The notes: a model not told the origin generated them from the sequence alone. DNA of 64,000 nucleotides from Cephalopachus bancanus (GCA_027257055.1 JAPVLO010000097.1:3100001-3164000); one strand, 5' to 3'; shown: positions 35,371 through 47,245, numbered from the stretch's first letter. Translations and numbers: made by a program.

Positions 35371-36009
35371 GATGTAAAATTCTAGATAATTTATGATCCT
35401 GAGTAAAAGGGACTATGCAAAGGTGATATTAAATAAATTATTCCAAAGAAAATAAAGAAGCAAATCAAATAACAAATCTAAAATTAGATTGCCCAAAATT
35501 CAGGTAAAAGGATTTTAAACAGAACATCAACGCCCTGATCACTAGCTTGTGTGAAAACCATTGTAAACAATTTACAGTCCAGATAAACTCTTTACCTAAT
35601 CTTGACTCCTGGAAATGTCATTTTTTCCATTTACAATTGAATTTATGTGTTTAGCTACTTTCCACTGAATATTTACTTGAGGATTTTCCTGTTGTCATTG
35701 AATAATACTTATTGTTGTGGCTTGTAGGTGCTTTCCAATTTAAGCAGGCTCATATTAAAATGAAACAACTTCTCGCTATAGGTGAGTGGGAATGATGAGC
35801 TGAAAAGGGCTCATGGCAATAATTCCTGAAAATTGACTTCCACTATATTTCTTTTATATAGGAACTTATATCAACTAAGCTCTAGACAATAAATCTTATA
35901 TAACATTTTAAAACAGCTGTAAACCTATCACTAGTGTGAGTTAAATGATTCTTATTCATTCAGTCTTGAATAAAAAGAATAAAAATATAGGTTAATGAAT
36001 ACTAGGATA
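35371..36009. other. unassigned sequence
   Basis: No recognised repeat or gene. Confidence 0.4.
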
Positions 36010-36330
36010 TGCTTTACAATTAAATCTGTGTTTCTGTTTTGGTGAGGAAATTCCAGACCATTTCCTAAAGTAACTAGACCATTTTTCAATTCCATCAGCA
36101 ATGTGTGGTAAATTTAATTTCTCCATGATCTTACCAAACAACTGTTATTTATATTTCTTTATTTTAGCCTTCTTAGTGGTTGTAAAGTAGCATCTTGTAT
36201 TTTCTTATCTAAATTTTCTTAAGGACTATATTTTCATGTGCTTTTTGGTCATTAGTTTAATTTGTTTGGAAAAAATGTGTATTAATATTCTTAACACATT
36301 TTTAATTGGTTTATTTATTTTCTTATTATT
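36010..36330 (-). mobile_element. old L1M fragment
   Basis: 'caattccatcagcaatgtgt', 'ccttcttagtggttgtaaag', 'catgtgctttttggtcatta': antisense L1M ORF2 end. Confidence 0.75.
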
Positions 36331-36359
36331 GAGGTGCATGTATTTATACATTCTGTGAA

Positions 36360-36622
36360 CAATTATTTATTATTTTATTGTTATTTGTATTATTTATTTA
36401 TTTATAATTTTGGAGTCTGTGTCTCACTCTATCACCCAGGCTGGAGTTCACTGGCATGCTCAAGGCTACAGCTGCCTCAACCTTCTAGGTTCAGGGGATT
36501 CTTCCACCTCAGCCTTCCAAGTATAGTCGGAAGTATAGGCACATACCACCTCTCCTGGCTAATTTTTGATTTATTGTAGAGACGAGGTCTCATCATGTTG
36601 CCCAGGCTGGTCTCAAGTCATA
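36360..36622 (-). mobile_element. Alu (older)
   Basis: Antisense Alu with a TTTA-rich tail, lacking its own 5' end (stops at 'ccaggctggtctcaagtc'). It keeps 'catcatgttgcccaggctgg'. Confidence 0.9.
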
Positions 36623-36624
36623 AG

Positions 36625-36985
36625 TGTAAAGATTTGCTTCTAAATTTTCAATTATATTCTTTTAGACTGTATATTTATTCTAATGCCATTACCACACCAG
36701 TATCTTAATTATTTTGGCTTTGTCATAAAATTTAAGATCAAGCAATGTGAATTTCCAAATATGTTCTTCTTTTTCACCCAATGTTATTTTGGTTACTCTG
36801 AATCCTTACATTTCCATTTAAATTTTAGGTTCAGCTCAGCAATTTTCTATAAAGAAGGAGCTGGGATTTTTGACATGGATTGCATTGTTTCTGTAAATAA
36901 ATATGAGAAGTATTGCCAATTTAAAAATGTCTTCCTAACTAAGAACATGGGATATCTTTCTTTTTGTGTGTGATGGTTTCTATCG
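36625..36985 (-). mobile_element. old L1M fragment
   Basis: 'taatgccattaccacaccag', 'atcttaattattttggcttt', 'ttctataaagaaggagctgg' and 'gacatggattgcattgttt' follow the reverse-transcriptase part of L1M ORF2 in antisense. Confidence 0.8.
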
Positions 36986-38020
36986 ATTACTTTTTTTGTT
37001 GTTGTTTGTTATTGTTTTGCAATGTCTGGGCCATGCTTTTCTATTTCTTTGCTTTTTCATATTCCTTTGTTAAAAATCGGATATTTTAAATAACATAATG
37101 TGCCTTCTCTGGAAATCAGGTATTTTCCCTTTCTCAGGGTATTTTGTTGCTGCTTGTTGTAATGGTTATTTGTTTGATTAATGACTTTCCTGGTCCCATT
37201 TTCTAAAGTTTGCATACTTTATTATGCATAGCCACTATAGTTTGTCTTAATTAGCCTAGAAATCAGCTAATTATTGGACAAAGATTATGTCAATAGCCTT
37301 AAACTCTTTATATGTCCCAGCCTTTGCTGATGGATTCTCTGTGTGATCAGGGATAGGTCTTCAGTGCTCTAGCTGGCTGTTTATATCTCTGCTTTTAAGT
37401 TTTACTTCCTACTTGTAAAAAGTCTTAAGGTTTTGATACCAGAGGTGAGAGACTGAAGTATTCTCAGATCTTTTCTGGAAAGGCATTCAGCTATACAGAT
37501 ATACCTGTAACCTTCTAGATATCCACAAATATGTTAGAGCCTTCCAAAGGCCCCTATAGACATCTCAATCTCAGTTTTTCCTTCTATTTTTGGTCAGTCT
37601 TTTGTTAGTCTCAGCTGTTATTGCCACCTCAAATAAACGATTGTTTTATTTTTTGACAAACTCTGTAGAGATAAGGCTGTTTGCACAGAAGGACCTCACA
37701 GTCAGATCAATTAAAGACTAGCCCTAGAATGGAGTTGCTAGGCTATTTCCAGATGAGTCCCTATGAATCAAATAGTGTAATTCTCATGGGATAGAGCTTT
37801 TACGAGGCCTCTAACCCATTCTGAATTTTCTAGTGGCTGCTAAGATGCTGGTTTTCATAGCTACAGTAGTTGTGAAATCATTGGTTTCAACGCTACCATG
37901 AAGCTGGAGAGAGGATGATGTGAACAGAGCATGTCAAAATACCCCGAAGCTTATTGTTCTTACTGAGATTCAGTTATTTTTCTTGAATAAATGCTTCTTC
38001 AATTTTTATGTCTTTAGTTA
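36986..38020. other. possibly old repeat, unassigned
   Basis: Follows the L1M piece and could be its continuation (e.g. 'ttcttgaataaatgcttctt' near 37980). I cannot tie it to a family. Confidence 0.3.
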
Positions 38021-39109
38021 ATTTTCAGAGTTCTAAAAATGTTGATGTAGACAAATTTTGTCAATGTTCTTATTGTTTTGATGGAAAGACAGTTTTTGTT
38101 GATTCTTAACTCATTATTTTTAAAGTGCTTCTCCATTATTTTATTTTAAAAGCACTTTAATATATAATCACAAAAATGTGAAATATACAAAAAAGTATTA
38201 ATCTCACCATTTTACAAATAAAGAATGTGAAAATGAAATAACTTATTTGACACATATTTCCCCAACGACAACAAAATGCCAAAGACAGAACTAAATTTTA
38301 TGCAACTTGATTCTTTTCAGTTTTATCCAGAATTGTATAAAATTATAGCATACATTTTTCATTGTTTAATGTTAAAACTCCTAATAATTTCATGACTTTT
38401 CTTGAATATGGTACTTCATAAATAGGTAGTCAAATATATACTAACTGTTTGGACAGGAAATATTTGAATCACTGTTCTTGTGGTTGGACATTATTTTATA
38501 GTTATGTAGCTCATCAGAACCATCCTCCTTAACACTTAGGGTCGTGTTATAATTTACTGACACAGAATTTTTTAAAAAATGTGTTTATATTGGATTTGGG
38601 GTTTGACTTAAACTAAGTTAAATTTAGGCTCTGTCAATTTTTTCCAACATACTAAATTATAAACATTCATTCTTTCAAAAGACTACCCAAGAGCAATTAA
38701 TCTGCCACTTACATGTCTAAATAATTCAGATTTTTTTTCTTTTCTCATTGATACTCCCATGCAGAGAGTAAATGGGAACTACCACTCAAAGCCACTGTAT
38801 AATTCAAAGACAACGATCATTCAGGCAGACGCTTATTGCGAATGCTTTGACTAATCTTGATGAAGTATAAATTGTTATAATTACAGAAAGACAGACATTA
38901 CATATTTATCAGCATAGGTTTAATTGTTTTTTTAAATTGAATTGCACTTGGAAGAAAGCTTAGCAATTGCATAAAATATGGTGATTATCTTTAAATTAGC
39001 TTATTAATGTACTTTTTGAAGGAAAATATAAGAAATCAACTCTGTTAAACTTCAGCAAAAGGAATTTATTAGTCTACATAATCAAAGAAAAAAGCAGAGA
39101 AGAATTTCC
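38021..39109. other. unassigned sequence
   Basis: AT-rich, no repeat or gene recognised. An 11-bp inverted repeat ('ttaaagtgctt' / 'aagcactttaa') lies around 38120-38160. Confidence 0.4.
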
Positions 39110-39150
39110 TCGAAGATGGCGATATAGCCAGTCAGATTGTGTGAGTCCCC

Positions 39151-39357
39151 GTGTGTGAGAGTGATTATATGGACAATTCTGCACGTGTTTCTGTGTGTAG
39201 GTGGGAGTGTAAGAAACTGACTGAGAGGACTCGAGAGCAAATGGCCAGGGCCCTCCTGGTGAAGCTGCTGGTGCTGCAGCTGCTCTGCTTGGACCCTAGT
39301 GCTTTCCGGAGTACAGAAGCTGAGTGCCATTTTCTTTTCTTTCTTTTTTTTAACTGA
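39151..39357 (+). other. signal-peptide-like open frame in L1 5'UTR
   Basis: A 68-codon open stretch in the 5'UTR of L1 copy 1. An internal ATG (residue 31, at 39241) begins a segment of the form Met-Ala-Arg followed by a run very rich in Leu and Val ('ALLVKLLVLQLLCL') and then a small/polar stretch. This is the shape of a secretory signal peptide. The last codons lie in the poly-T tail of the nested L1, so the original end is lost. It may be chance, since Leu-rich text arises from CTG repeats. I see no homology to name. Confidence 0.3.
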
Positions 39358-40293
39358 ATGTTTTATTATATATTTTTGTATATATATATTTTATTTTAAA
39401 GATGTAGGGTACAATCAGGATTAGTATACAAGTGGGCATTTTACAGGTCAAATTTGAAACTGCCTTTGGTCCCCACTTTGCCTGAATTGAGATCAGGTAA
39501 CATTATTGATATTGTGCCCCATCCCATCTCCCCCCATTCAACAGTATCCTGCTACTGCCAATCCCTTTCTTATAGTATTATAGTAAATGTTCAGCGTCCT
39601 CTTATGAGTGAGAACATGCGGTACTCTGTTCTTTGTTTCTGTGATAGATCTCTGAGTATTTTAGACTCTAAATTTATTCATGTTTGTCCTTCTTTATGGC
39701 TGCATAATATTCCATTGTGTATACGTAACACTTTTTTTTATCCAGTCCAGTTCCAATGGGTAACATGGTTAGTTCCATGGCTTCGCTATTGTGAATAGTG
39801 CTGCAATAAACATGCTTGCACAGATATGTTTGTTTGTTTGTTTTTTTGTAGAATAATTTGAGTTCCTCCAAGTTTATTGGCAGTAGGGGGATTGCTAGGT
39901 TATATGGAAGGTCAATTTTTAGTTCTTTTAGAAATTGTCACATTGCTTTCCATAGAGGTTGAACCAGTTTGCACTCCCACCAGCAGTGTAGAAACAGTTC
40001 CTTTTCTCTGCATCCTTGTTGGCATCTGTTGTTGTTTGTTTTATTAATGATGGTCAATCTTACAGGGGTTAGGTGGCATCTCAGTGTGGTTTTGATTTGC
40101 ATTTCTCTATGACTAGTGAGGCTGAGCTCTTTTTCATACGTCTGTTGTCTGCTCATATATCTTCTTTAGGGAAGTGGCTATTCATGTCTTTTGCCCATTT
40201 TTTAATGGGGCTGTTTGGTTTTTTCCTTTTGGCATGTTTGAGTTTCTTGTAGATCCTGGATGTTTGGCCTTTGTCAGATATATAGTTGAAGGT
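39336..40293 (-). mobile_element. LINE-1, 5'-truncated, nested in L1 copy 1
   Basis: Antisense L1 3' end inserted in the 5'UTR of copy 1. It is flanked by 'cattttct' at 39328-39335 and 40294-40301. A T-rich tail is at the left, then 'gatgtagggtacaatcagg', the 3'UTR and the end of ORF2. On the minus strand the frames at 39674-39871 and 39938-40156 read L1 ORF2p C-terminal residues such as 'FLHCWWECKLVQPLWKAM' and 'CYVYTMEYYAAIKKDKHE', in two frames. It is broken and lacks the rest of ORF2. Confidence 0.93.
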
Positions 40294-41184
40294 CATTTTC
40301 TAAAATCAACAGAGCTTATCCTGGGAAGAATGACTAGAATGATTGCTGACACCAACACCACAGAACTGGGCTGAACGCTGGCTGTGAGGGCCACAGAGAA
40401 AGTGTAGTGAGAGAGCCTGAGGCAGATTCCCAAGAAAACAGCAAGGAGAAGCCACCACCAACCTGGACTGCAGAGCCTTGCCACTGGGTCTCGAAATCCA
40501 AAGACAGTGATAACTGCTAGAGAGGGAGCCATCAACTTCATTGGTGACAGGAATAGCAGTCAATAGAGAAACTGAGCAGATTATCTAAAGCCTGGAAAGA
40601 GAATGTTCCAGGGTGGCCTCTGTGGAACAGTAGAACTGCATCTTGTGATCAGGTGCTACATCTGTGTGGTGTTGGGGTTGATCTTTCTGACTTCACAGAA
40701 CATTTCTCACAGTGAACAAATCCTGGTCAGCAATGGCAGGTGCAGAACCCCAGAAGATCCACTGTCTGCCCTGAAACCAGATGCTGGGCAATAGACACAG
40801 ACAGTGGAACTGCCCGAGAAGGAGACTGGTGAGTGCCTAACTTCTTCCCCCCCTGCCCTTAGCAGCAAGTGAAAGAGATCAGGAGGTCAAGGAAGAGACA
40901 GGTGACCCCACTCCCCTGTCATGAACTAGATGCCCTGGAGCTGCAACCACACTGGGAGAGAAAGGAAGGGGACAAGGTCCTGAGAGACATTGTGTCAAGT
41001 TATTTCAGCCTCCATCCCTCACGTGAGTGTGTGATGACTACCAATTGAAAGGCAGCAGGGGGTGAAGATTCTAACATCTTAAATTCTAACAATGAATGGG
41101 AAATCTGCAGTAGCAGCCCTGTAGTCATAGACCCTGTCATAAGAGGCAGCCGCCCTCAAAGAGACATAGTAAAGCTGAGAACAC

Positions 41185-41408
41185 TTTATCAACTTTTTTC
41201 TTTTGGGGGGGTATTGGATTGTTTGTTTGATTATATCATTTGGTTGCTTTGTTTGTATGTTGGTTTTCTATTTTCTTTCCTTCTTCTATTTCTCCTTCTT
41301 TGTTCTTTCTGGGGAGTTTTTATAGTTTTTTTTTCTTTCTTTTTCTATTTTTCTTTCCCCCTTTTCTCTCTCATCCTTTCTCTTTTTTCTCTTTTTTCCC
41401 TCTTATAC
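41185..41408 (+). repeat. pyrimidine-rich tract in L1 5'UTR
   Basis: About 220 bases of T and C with few purines, just upstream of the ORF1 remnant of L1 copy 1. L1 copy 2 has a comparable T-rich tract (52700-52810). Confidence 0.9.
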
Positions 41409-41689
41409 CTTGTCTTGGACCCAGGGGCTATGCAAGCATACCCACTGTAGGGTCATATTGTGCAGAGATGAAGAGCAAGTCTCAACTGGCCCATTCACTA
41501 GATAGCAAACATTATGACCTGCCAATATGTTCAGAATCCTTGCAGCCATTCCCCAACCCCTAGTAAGTGACTCAAAATTGTGAAGAGACAGCACAATACC
41601 CAACCCCCAGCCCTACTTCATAATTGAGCAAACCCAGAGCCCTGACTCAAGGAAGGACAAAAGGTAGAACAAATATCAGAAGTGACTGC

Positions 41690-42036
41690 TCTCCCTTTTC
41701 CACTGAGCAATGGAACTAAAGAGAAAGATAGGAGAATTGCTACAAATGAAGAAAAACCAATGAAGAACTGCTGGAAACCAAAACCCCAGTAAAGAATCAG
41801 TGCTAGAAAGAACAGTCACTGAGACACAAACAATGGCTATCTCTGAAATAGTACCCAGAAGTTACTTACAGATATCAGGGAATCATTGGATAAAATGAAT
41901 ACAAATCAAGAAATGCAAGGGCTAAAGCTAAATAAAATTGCAACAGCGCTGGACAAACTCAAGAAAGCATACTTAGAAATAACAGAAATAAAGAACTCCA
42001 TCCAAGGCATAAATGATATCATAACCAGAGACTTAA
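41690..42036 (+). pseudogene. L1 ORF1 remnant
   Basis: Reads as an A-rich L1 ORF1 beginning without a single open frame. 'caagaaatgcaagggctaaa' to 'gaaataaagaactccatcc' corresponds to the coiled-coil part of L1 ORF1p, the RNA-binding trimer. The RRM and C-terminal domains are gone at the deletion junction. There are stops and indels throughout. Confidence 0.6.
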
Positions 42037-42039
42037 CGT

Positions 42040-44980
42040 TATCATAGCCAGAGACTTAAATACCCTGCTAATAACCCTAGATAGACTATCGAGGCAAAAT
42101 CAACAAAGAGATCTGGAACCTCAACTTGATACTTGACTAAATGGACTTAGTAGATACCTACAGAACACTCCACCCAACAACCATGGAATATACATTCTAC
42201 TCATCACCATAAGGATCGTACTCCAAGATTGACCACATCCTCAGCCATATATCAAGCATAAACAAATTTCACAAGATTTAAACATTGCCATGCATCATCT
42301 CAGACCACAGTGGAATAAAAATAAATATCACCACCAAAAATATTTTCCCCAAACCCAAAAAGACATGAAACCCAAACAGCATTATACTGAACAACTCCAG
42401 GGTCAAAACAGAAATTAAAAGATTCTTGGAAAAAAAAAAAAAATGAAGAAACATGTTACCAAAACCTCTTAGATGCCATACAAGCAATATTAAGAGGGAA
42501 ATTTATATCTCTACAAACAAGCATCACGAAAATAGAAAGAGAATAAGTTGATAGCTTAACAAATTACCTAAGAGAGCTGGAAAGGCAAGACCAGCAAAAC
42601 CCTAACTTCGGCAGAGGAATCCAGATCACCAAAGTAAAAGCTCAGATACAGGATGTAAAAGACAAAAGTGTCATAGAAAAAAAGTCAATGAAACAAAAAG
42701 TTGGTTCTTTGAAAGAATAAACAAGATTGATAGACCACTAATGAGAATGATCAAGAAAAAGAGAGAAAAAGCCCAAATAAACAAAATAAAAAATGTAAAA
42801 GATCAAGTCACAACTGACTCCAGAGAAATACAAATGATAATCAGAGATTACTATGCAAAACTGTATGGAAACAAACTCAATAACCTAAATGAAATGAAGG
42901 AGTTTCTAACATCATACAACCTCTCAGGGTGGAAACAAGAAGAAATTGAGATCTTAAATAGAAAATAGCAACCCAGGAAATCAACTCTGTTATAAGAAAA
43001 CTACCTACAAAAAAAAAAAAAGAAAGAAAGAAAAGAAAAGAAAAGAAAAGAAAGCCTTGAACCAGACAACAGAATTCCAGCAGAATTCTATAAAACATAC
43101 ATAGAAGAGCTGATACCAATTCTTTTGAAAGTATTCCAGGAAATTGAGAAAGATGGAACTCTCCCCAAAGCATTTTTATGAAGCTAACATCACACTGATA
43201 CTCAAACAGGGTAAAGATCCAAGAAACAAAGAGAACTATAGGCCAATATGAACATAGATGCAAAAATTCTCAATGAGATTCTAACAAATCAAATCCAACA
43301 ACACATCTCAAAATCATCCACCATGACCAAGCTGGCTTCATCCTTGTGATGCAGGGCTGACTCAACATCTGCAAGACCATAAATATTGTAGAATAAATCA
43401 ACAGGTATAAACAAGAACCACATGATTATATGATTAGATGCAGAAAAAACTTTTGGTAAAATCCAGTATCCCTTTTTGATAAAAACTCTCAAACACATAG
43501 AAATAGAGGGAACATACCTCAAAGTAGTAAGAGCCATCTATGATAAACCCACAGCCAGCATATTGCTAAATGGAGAGAAGTTAGAAGCATTTCCCCCGAA
43601 AACTGGAACAATACAAGACTGCCCACTCTCACCCTTCCTGCTTAACATAGTGTTGAAAGTCCAGACTAGAATAATCATACAAGAGAAGGAAATCAGTGGT
43701 ATCCAAATAGGAAAAGAAGTCAAGTTATCCTTCTTTGCTGATGATATGATCCTATACTTTGAAAATCCAAGAGCCTCTGTCAAAAACCTCCTGGCACTGG
43801 TAAAGTACAGGACTTGGGCAAAGTCTCAGGGAACAAAATAAACATGCAAAAGACAGTCACATTCTTTTACACCAACAACAAACAGGCAGAGAGCCAAATA
43901 AAAAGCACAATCCCATTCACAATAGACCCACACAAAAAAGAAACACTTCCACATCTTTCTAACCAGAGAAGTGAAAGATCTTTACAATGACAACTACAAA
44001 ACATTGCTCAAAGAAGTCAAAGATGACAAAAACAAATGGAAAAATATTCCATGCTCATGGATAAGAAGAATCAACATTAAGATGTTCACTCTACCAAAAG
44101 CAGTCTACAGATTCAATGATATACCTATTAAATTACCAACATCATTTTTCTCAGACCTGGAAACAATAATTAGAAATTCTTATGGGAACATAAATGACCA
44201 TGAATAACCAAAACAATCCCTAGCAAAATAAACAAAGCAGGAGATATTACATTTCCAGATTTTAAACAAGTGGGACCTCATCAAACTGAAAAGCTTCTGC
44301 AAAACAAAAGAAACCTTCAAGAGAGTGAGGAGACAGTTCACAGAATGGGAAAAAAAAATTACTAGCTGCATATCTGACAAAAGCCTAACATCCAGGATCT
44401 ACAAGGAACTCAAACATGCAGAAAGGAAAAAACAAACAGCCTCACTAAAAACTGGGCAAAAGACACTTCTATGAATAGAAGAAGACATACGAGCAACCAA
44501 CACACACATTAAAAAATGCTCAGTCTTACTAATCATCTGAGATATGCAAATCAAAACCACATTGAGATACCACCTAACTCAATAAGAATGACCATCATTA
44601 ATAAAACAAAAACAGCACATGTTGGCAAGGATGCAGAGAAAAGGAAATGTTTCTACACTGTTGGTGGGAATGCTTAGTTCAGCCTTTATAGAAAACAGTG
44701 TGGCAATTCCTAAAATAACTAGAAATTGACCTTCCTTATGATCCAGCAATACCCCTTCTGGAAATAAACCTGGAGGAACAAATCACTGTACAAAAAAGAT
44801 ACCTGCACATACATTTTTGTTGCAGAACTATTTACAATAGCAAAAACATCGAACCAACCATGCTGCTCATCAAAACTGTCCTGGATTTAAAAATGTGGTT
44901 CATATAGATAAAGAAATAAAAACAAAATTATGGACTTCGCAGCAACTTGGACAGATTTAGAGTCATAATACTCAGTGGTT
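42040..44980 (+). pseudogene. L1 ORF2 remnant, copy 1 (endonuclease end, RT, C-terminus)
   Basis: ORF2p combines an APE-like endonuclease and a reverse transcriptase that copy L1 RNA at the target site. Here the endonuclease starts in its middle ('aacaaagagatctggaacct') and the linker is at 42741-42968 ('[18 protein letters not shown]'). The RT domain is at about 43060-44200 in shifted frames. The frame at 43476-43841 keeps the RT catalytic motif as FADD (residues 87-90 of that frame, '[15 protein letters not shown]'). The C-terminal part resumes after a deletion at about 44265. Frameshifts and stops break it into at least six pieces, so it is dead. Confidence 0.9.
43008..43054 (+). repeat. 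A/AAAG microsatellite inside L1 ORF2
   Basis: A purine-only run (A13 followed by AAAG/AAAAG units) where L1 copy 2 has only about nine A's (53758-53765). It has expanded within the element. Confidence 0.95.
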
Positions 44981-45233
44981 TATCACAGAAACAAAGAACT
45001 AAGGACCACATGTTCTCACTCATAAGCAGACCCTGAACATTTACCATAATACTGTAAGAAAGGGATTGGCAGTAGCCGGAAACTTCCTGGGGAGGGTTGG
45101 GCACATAAAATCCATAAGGGTACCTGATCTCAAACCAGGCAAAGAGGGGACCAAAGGGAGGCCAAGACTTTACCTGTATTATAACCACTTGTATAACTAA
45201 TCCTGAATTGTATCCCACATCTTTAAAATAAAA

Positions 45234-46899
45234 TAAATTAAAGAAAAGAAAGGAAAATAAACCAGAATTACCAAGCTTCAAAAAAGATAAGAACCTAATA
45301 TCTTGATATCTTTTCCTGGGCCATGATCTCATGGTCTTTCCTGGGACAGCATCACCCAATTCCTCAGTTTCAATGTCTCACCTCAGTATTCAAATTTCCA
45401 GTTCAGAGAATCATGTTGGCCTAGTTTGACATCTATTATCATACCTACAGTGAGAGGATCAAGGGCCTATGAGCTTGGGCATGCTGAGTTTCTTTCAAGG
45501 TCAATGAAATCAGGAAGTGAATCTTTCTCTTCAGCATTTTTTGTTTAAAGGGAACAGTTATTTTTTGCCAAGGATCACAGAATCTTCTGATCCTTGTATG
45601 GAACAATTAGATGTGCTATATACAGGTTTCTATTCAGTGTTTCAGTGTAGCCTCTTCTAATTCTGTCCATTCTTTTATTTATATTAAGTTCAGTAACATA
45701 ACCCTTTCATGTGTCATGTAAGTTTAACATTAAATTAGTTAATGAAGTAACTAACTAGAATCAGATATATTAGAATGAACAACCTCTCAATGAGAAACTT
45801 GAATGCATTTTCTGTAGATAAATAATTCTTGATTAATTCACCTATAACCAGTATATTTTCCAAACTTATTCTGCAAATTGCAATCTTCTGATTCTACATT
45901 CTTTCCACACCCTGCCTCTCTCTCCACTCCCAGAAAGTTGAGTCTGAATAATTGCTACCACAGTCATAGCTTCCTCAGGCTAGAGAGATGTAATAGGCAT
46001 TATAATGAGTGTTTGCTGTCTTAATCCTTAGGGTTCAAGTCTCAAAGAGTATTGTTTAGGTTTTATGGTTTCTTTCTAAATTAGTGCCTTTTTTTTTAGC
46101 ATTTCTGTTATACATAATATATTTATTAGTGTCAACTTACCAATACATCATTATAATTGCTACTTTTTCATCTGTCATCATTTCCTGAGCTTGTTACAGC
46201 TTTGCTCTCATCCACTGCTTTATGATGTTATTGACACATATATATTACACATGTATCACATTTCTAAATGTTATGAGCCAAACAATACTATATATGATAA
46301 GATTGTATACAATTGCTTTTAAATACACAAAGATAGAAAAGGAAAAAAATATGTAGCAACAGTGTCTTTTATCATCACACAGTTGCCTCCAGGTAACTTA
46401 TTTGTCTCTTGATTAAATTTTTGTTGTCTTCAAGAAAACTTTCTTGTAGTTTTCTCATCATTTATCTGCTAGTAAAGAAAGATAAGGCAAAATTTCCCCA
46501 ACCACCTGAGTTTTGTCATCTGTAAGCACATTGCCAGGTGATGTAGGATCTTGATGAGCTCATTCCTCAGTGCCCAGTTTTCACTTTATTGAGTAGAATG
46601 TAAATCACACATTCTTTCACCAAATCTTAGTCTAATGGCAATTTTCTAATCCCCAAATCTCTGAAAGACTATCTTTTCACAAAATAATTTCTAGAACTTA
46701 TGTCTTAATCATTTAAGACTTCCTTGAAATGAAAAGAAACAAAAAACTGAGTCTCAGACTTAAGGGACTCTCAATAGGAGGAACTTATGAATATCACTAG
46801 TTGACATGCATTAGGTGTTTGTATTTGTCTTCCATTTGGTGTTGATCTGCACATAATTCCCAAATGAGTCTGATTGGGTTTTTGTCAGGTCACATGGCA
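45234..46899. other. unassigned sequence
   Basis: About 1.7 kb with no recognised gene or repeat. Confidence 0.45.
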
Positions 46900-47245
46900 C
46901 TTGTCTTAGTCTGCTCAGCTTCTGTAACAAAATACCATGGACTGGCTGGTTCCAACAACAAAAATGTATTTCTCATAGTTCAGAAGGCTGGGAACTCTAA
47001 GATCAGGGTGCCAGCATAGTAGGGTTCTGGTGAACAATTGTTTCCTGTTTTGCAAATGGGGATCTTCTTGTTAAGACCTCCCATGGGAGGTGGGGGGAGG
47101 GAAGAGTGGGAGAAGAAGCGGGGGTAGGGAGAGAGAGAGAGAGAGAAAGTAAGCTATCTTTTTTAAAGAAGGCACAAATGGGATTTGGGTTTCAATATAA
47201 GAATTTTGGAAGAACCCAAACATTCAGCTCATAACACCACCAAAC
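46900..47245 (-). mobile_element. MaLR LTR
   Basis: Antisense: 'gtcttagtctgctcagcttc', 'gtaacaaaataccatggact', 'gttcagaaggctgggaactc', ending 'aacattcagctcataacacc'. It contains a G-rich stretch at 47087-47129. Confidence 0.85.

Larger units (their letters stand above)
39110..45233 (+). mobile_element. LINE-1 (copy 1), 5'UTR to 3' tail, internally deleted, with nested L1
   Basis: Sense L1 with a 5' start near 'cgaagatggcgatatagc'. A long 5'UTR follows (39110-39335 and 40294-about 41700, split by the nested L1), including a 220-bp pyrimidine tract. Then come an ORF1 remnant, a broken ORF2 and the 3'UTR ending 'cccacatctttaaaataaaa' at about 45233. Two internal losses are visible: from ORF1 into the endonuclease part of ORF2 (near 42036), and within ORF2 near 44265. 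Not competent for movement. Confidence 0.92.

Noticed and set aside
38120..38160. 11-bp inverted repeat with a loop of about 20 bases
   Set aside because: AT-rich and with a long loop; expected by chance in a window of this size.
42741..43841. Active reverse transcriptase
   Set aside because: The FADD motif is intact, but the surrounding ORF2 is split by frameshifts, stops and deletions.
44928..45359. 143-codon reverse open frame, longest in the window
   Set aside because: Lies antisense over the 3' end of L1 copy 1; a chance opening.
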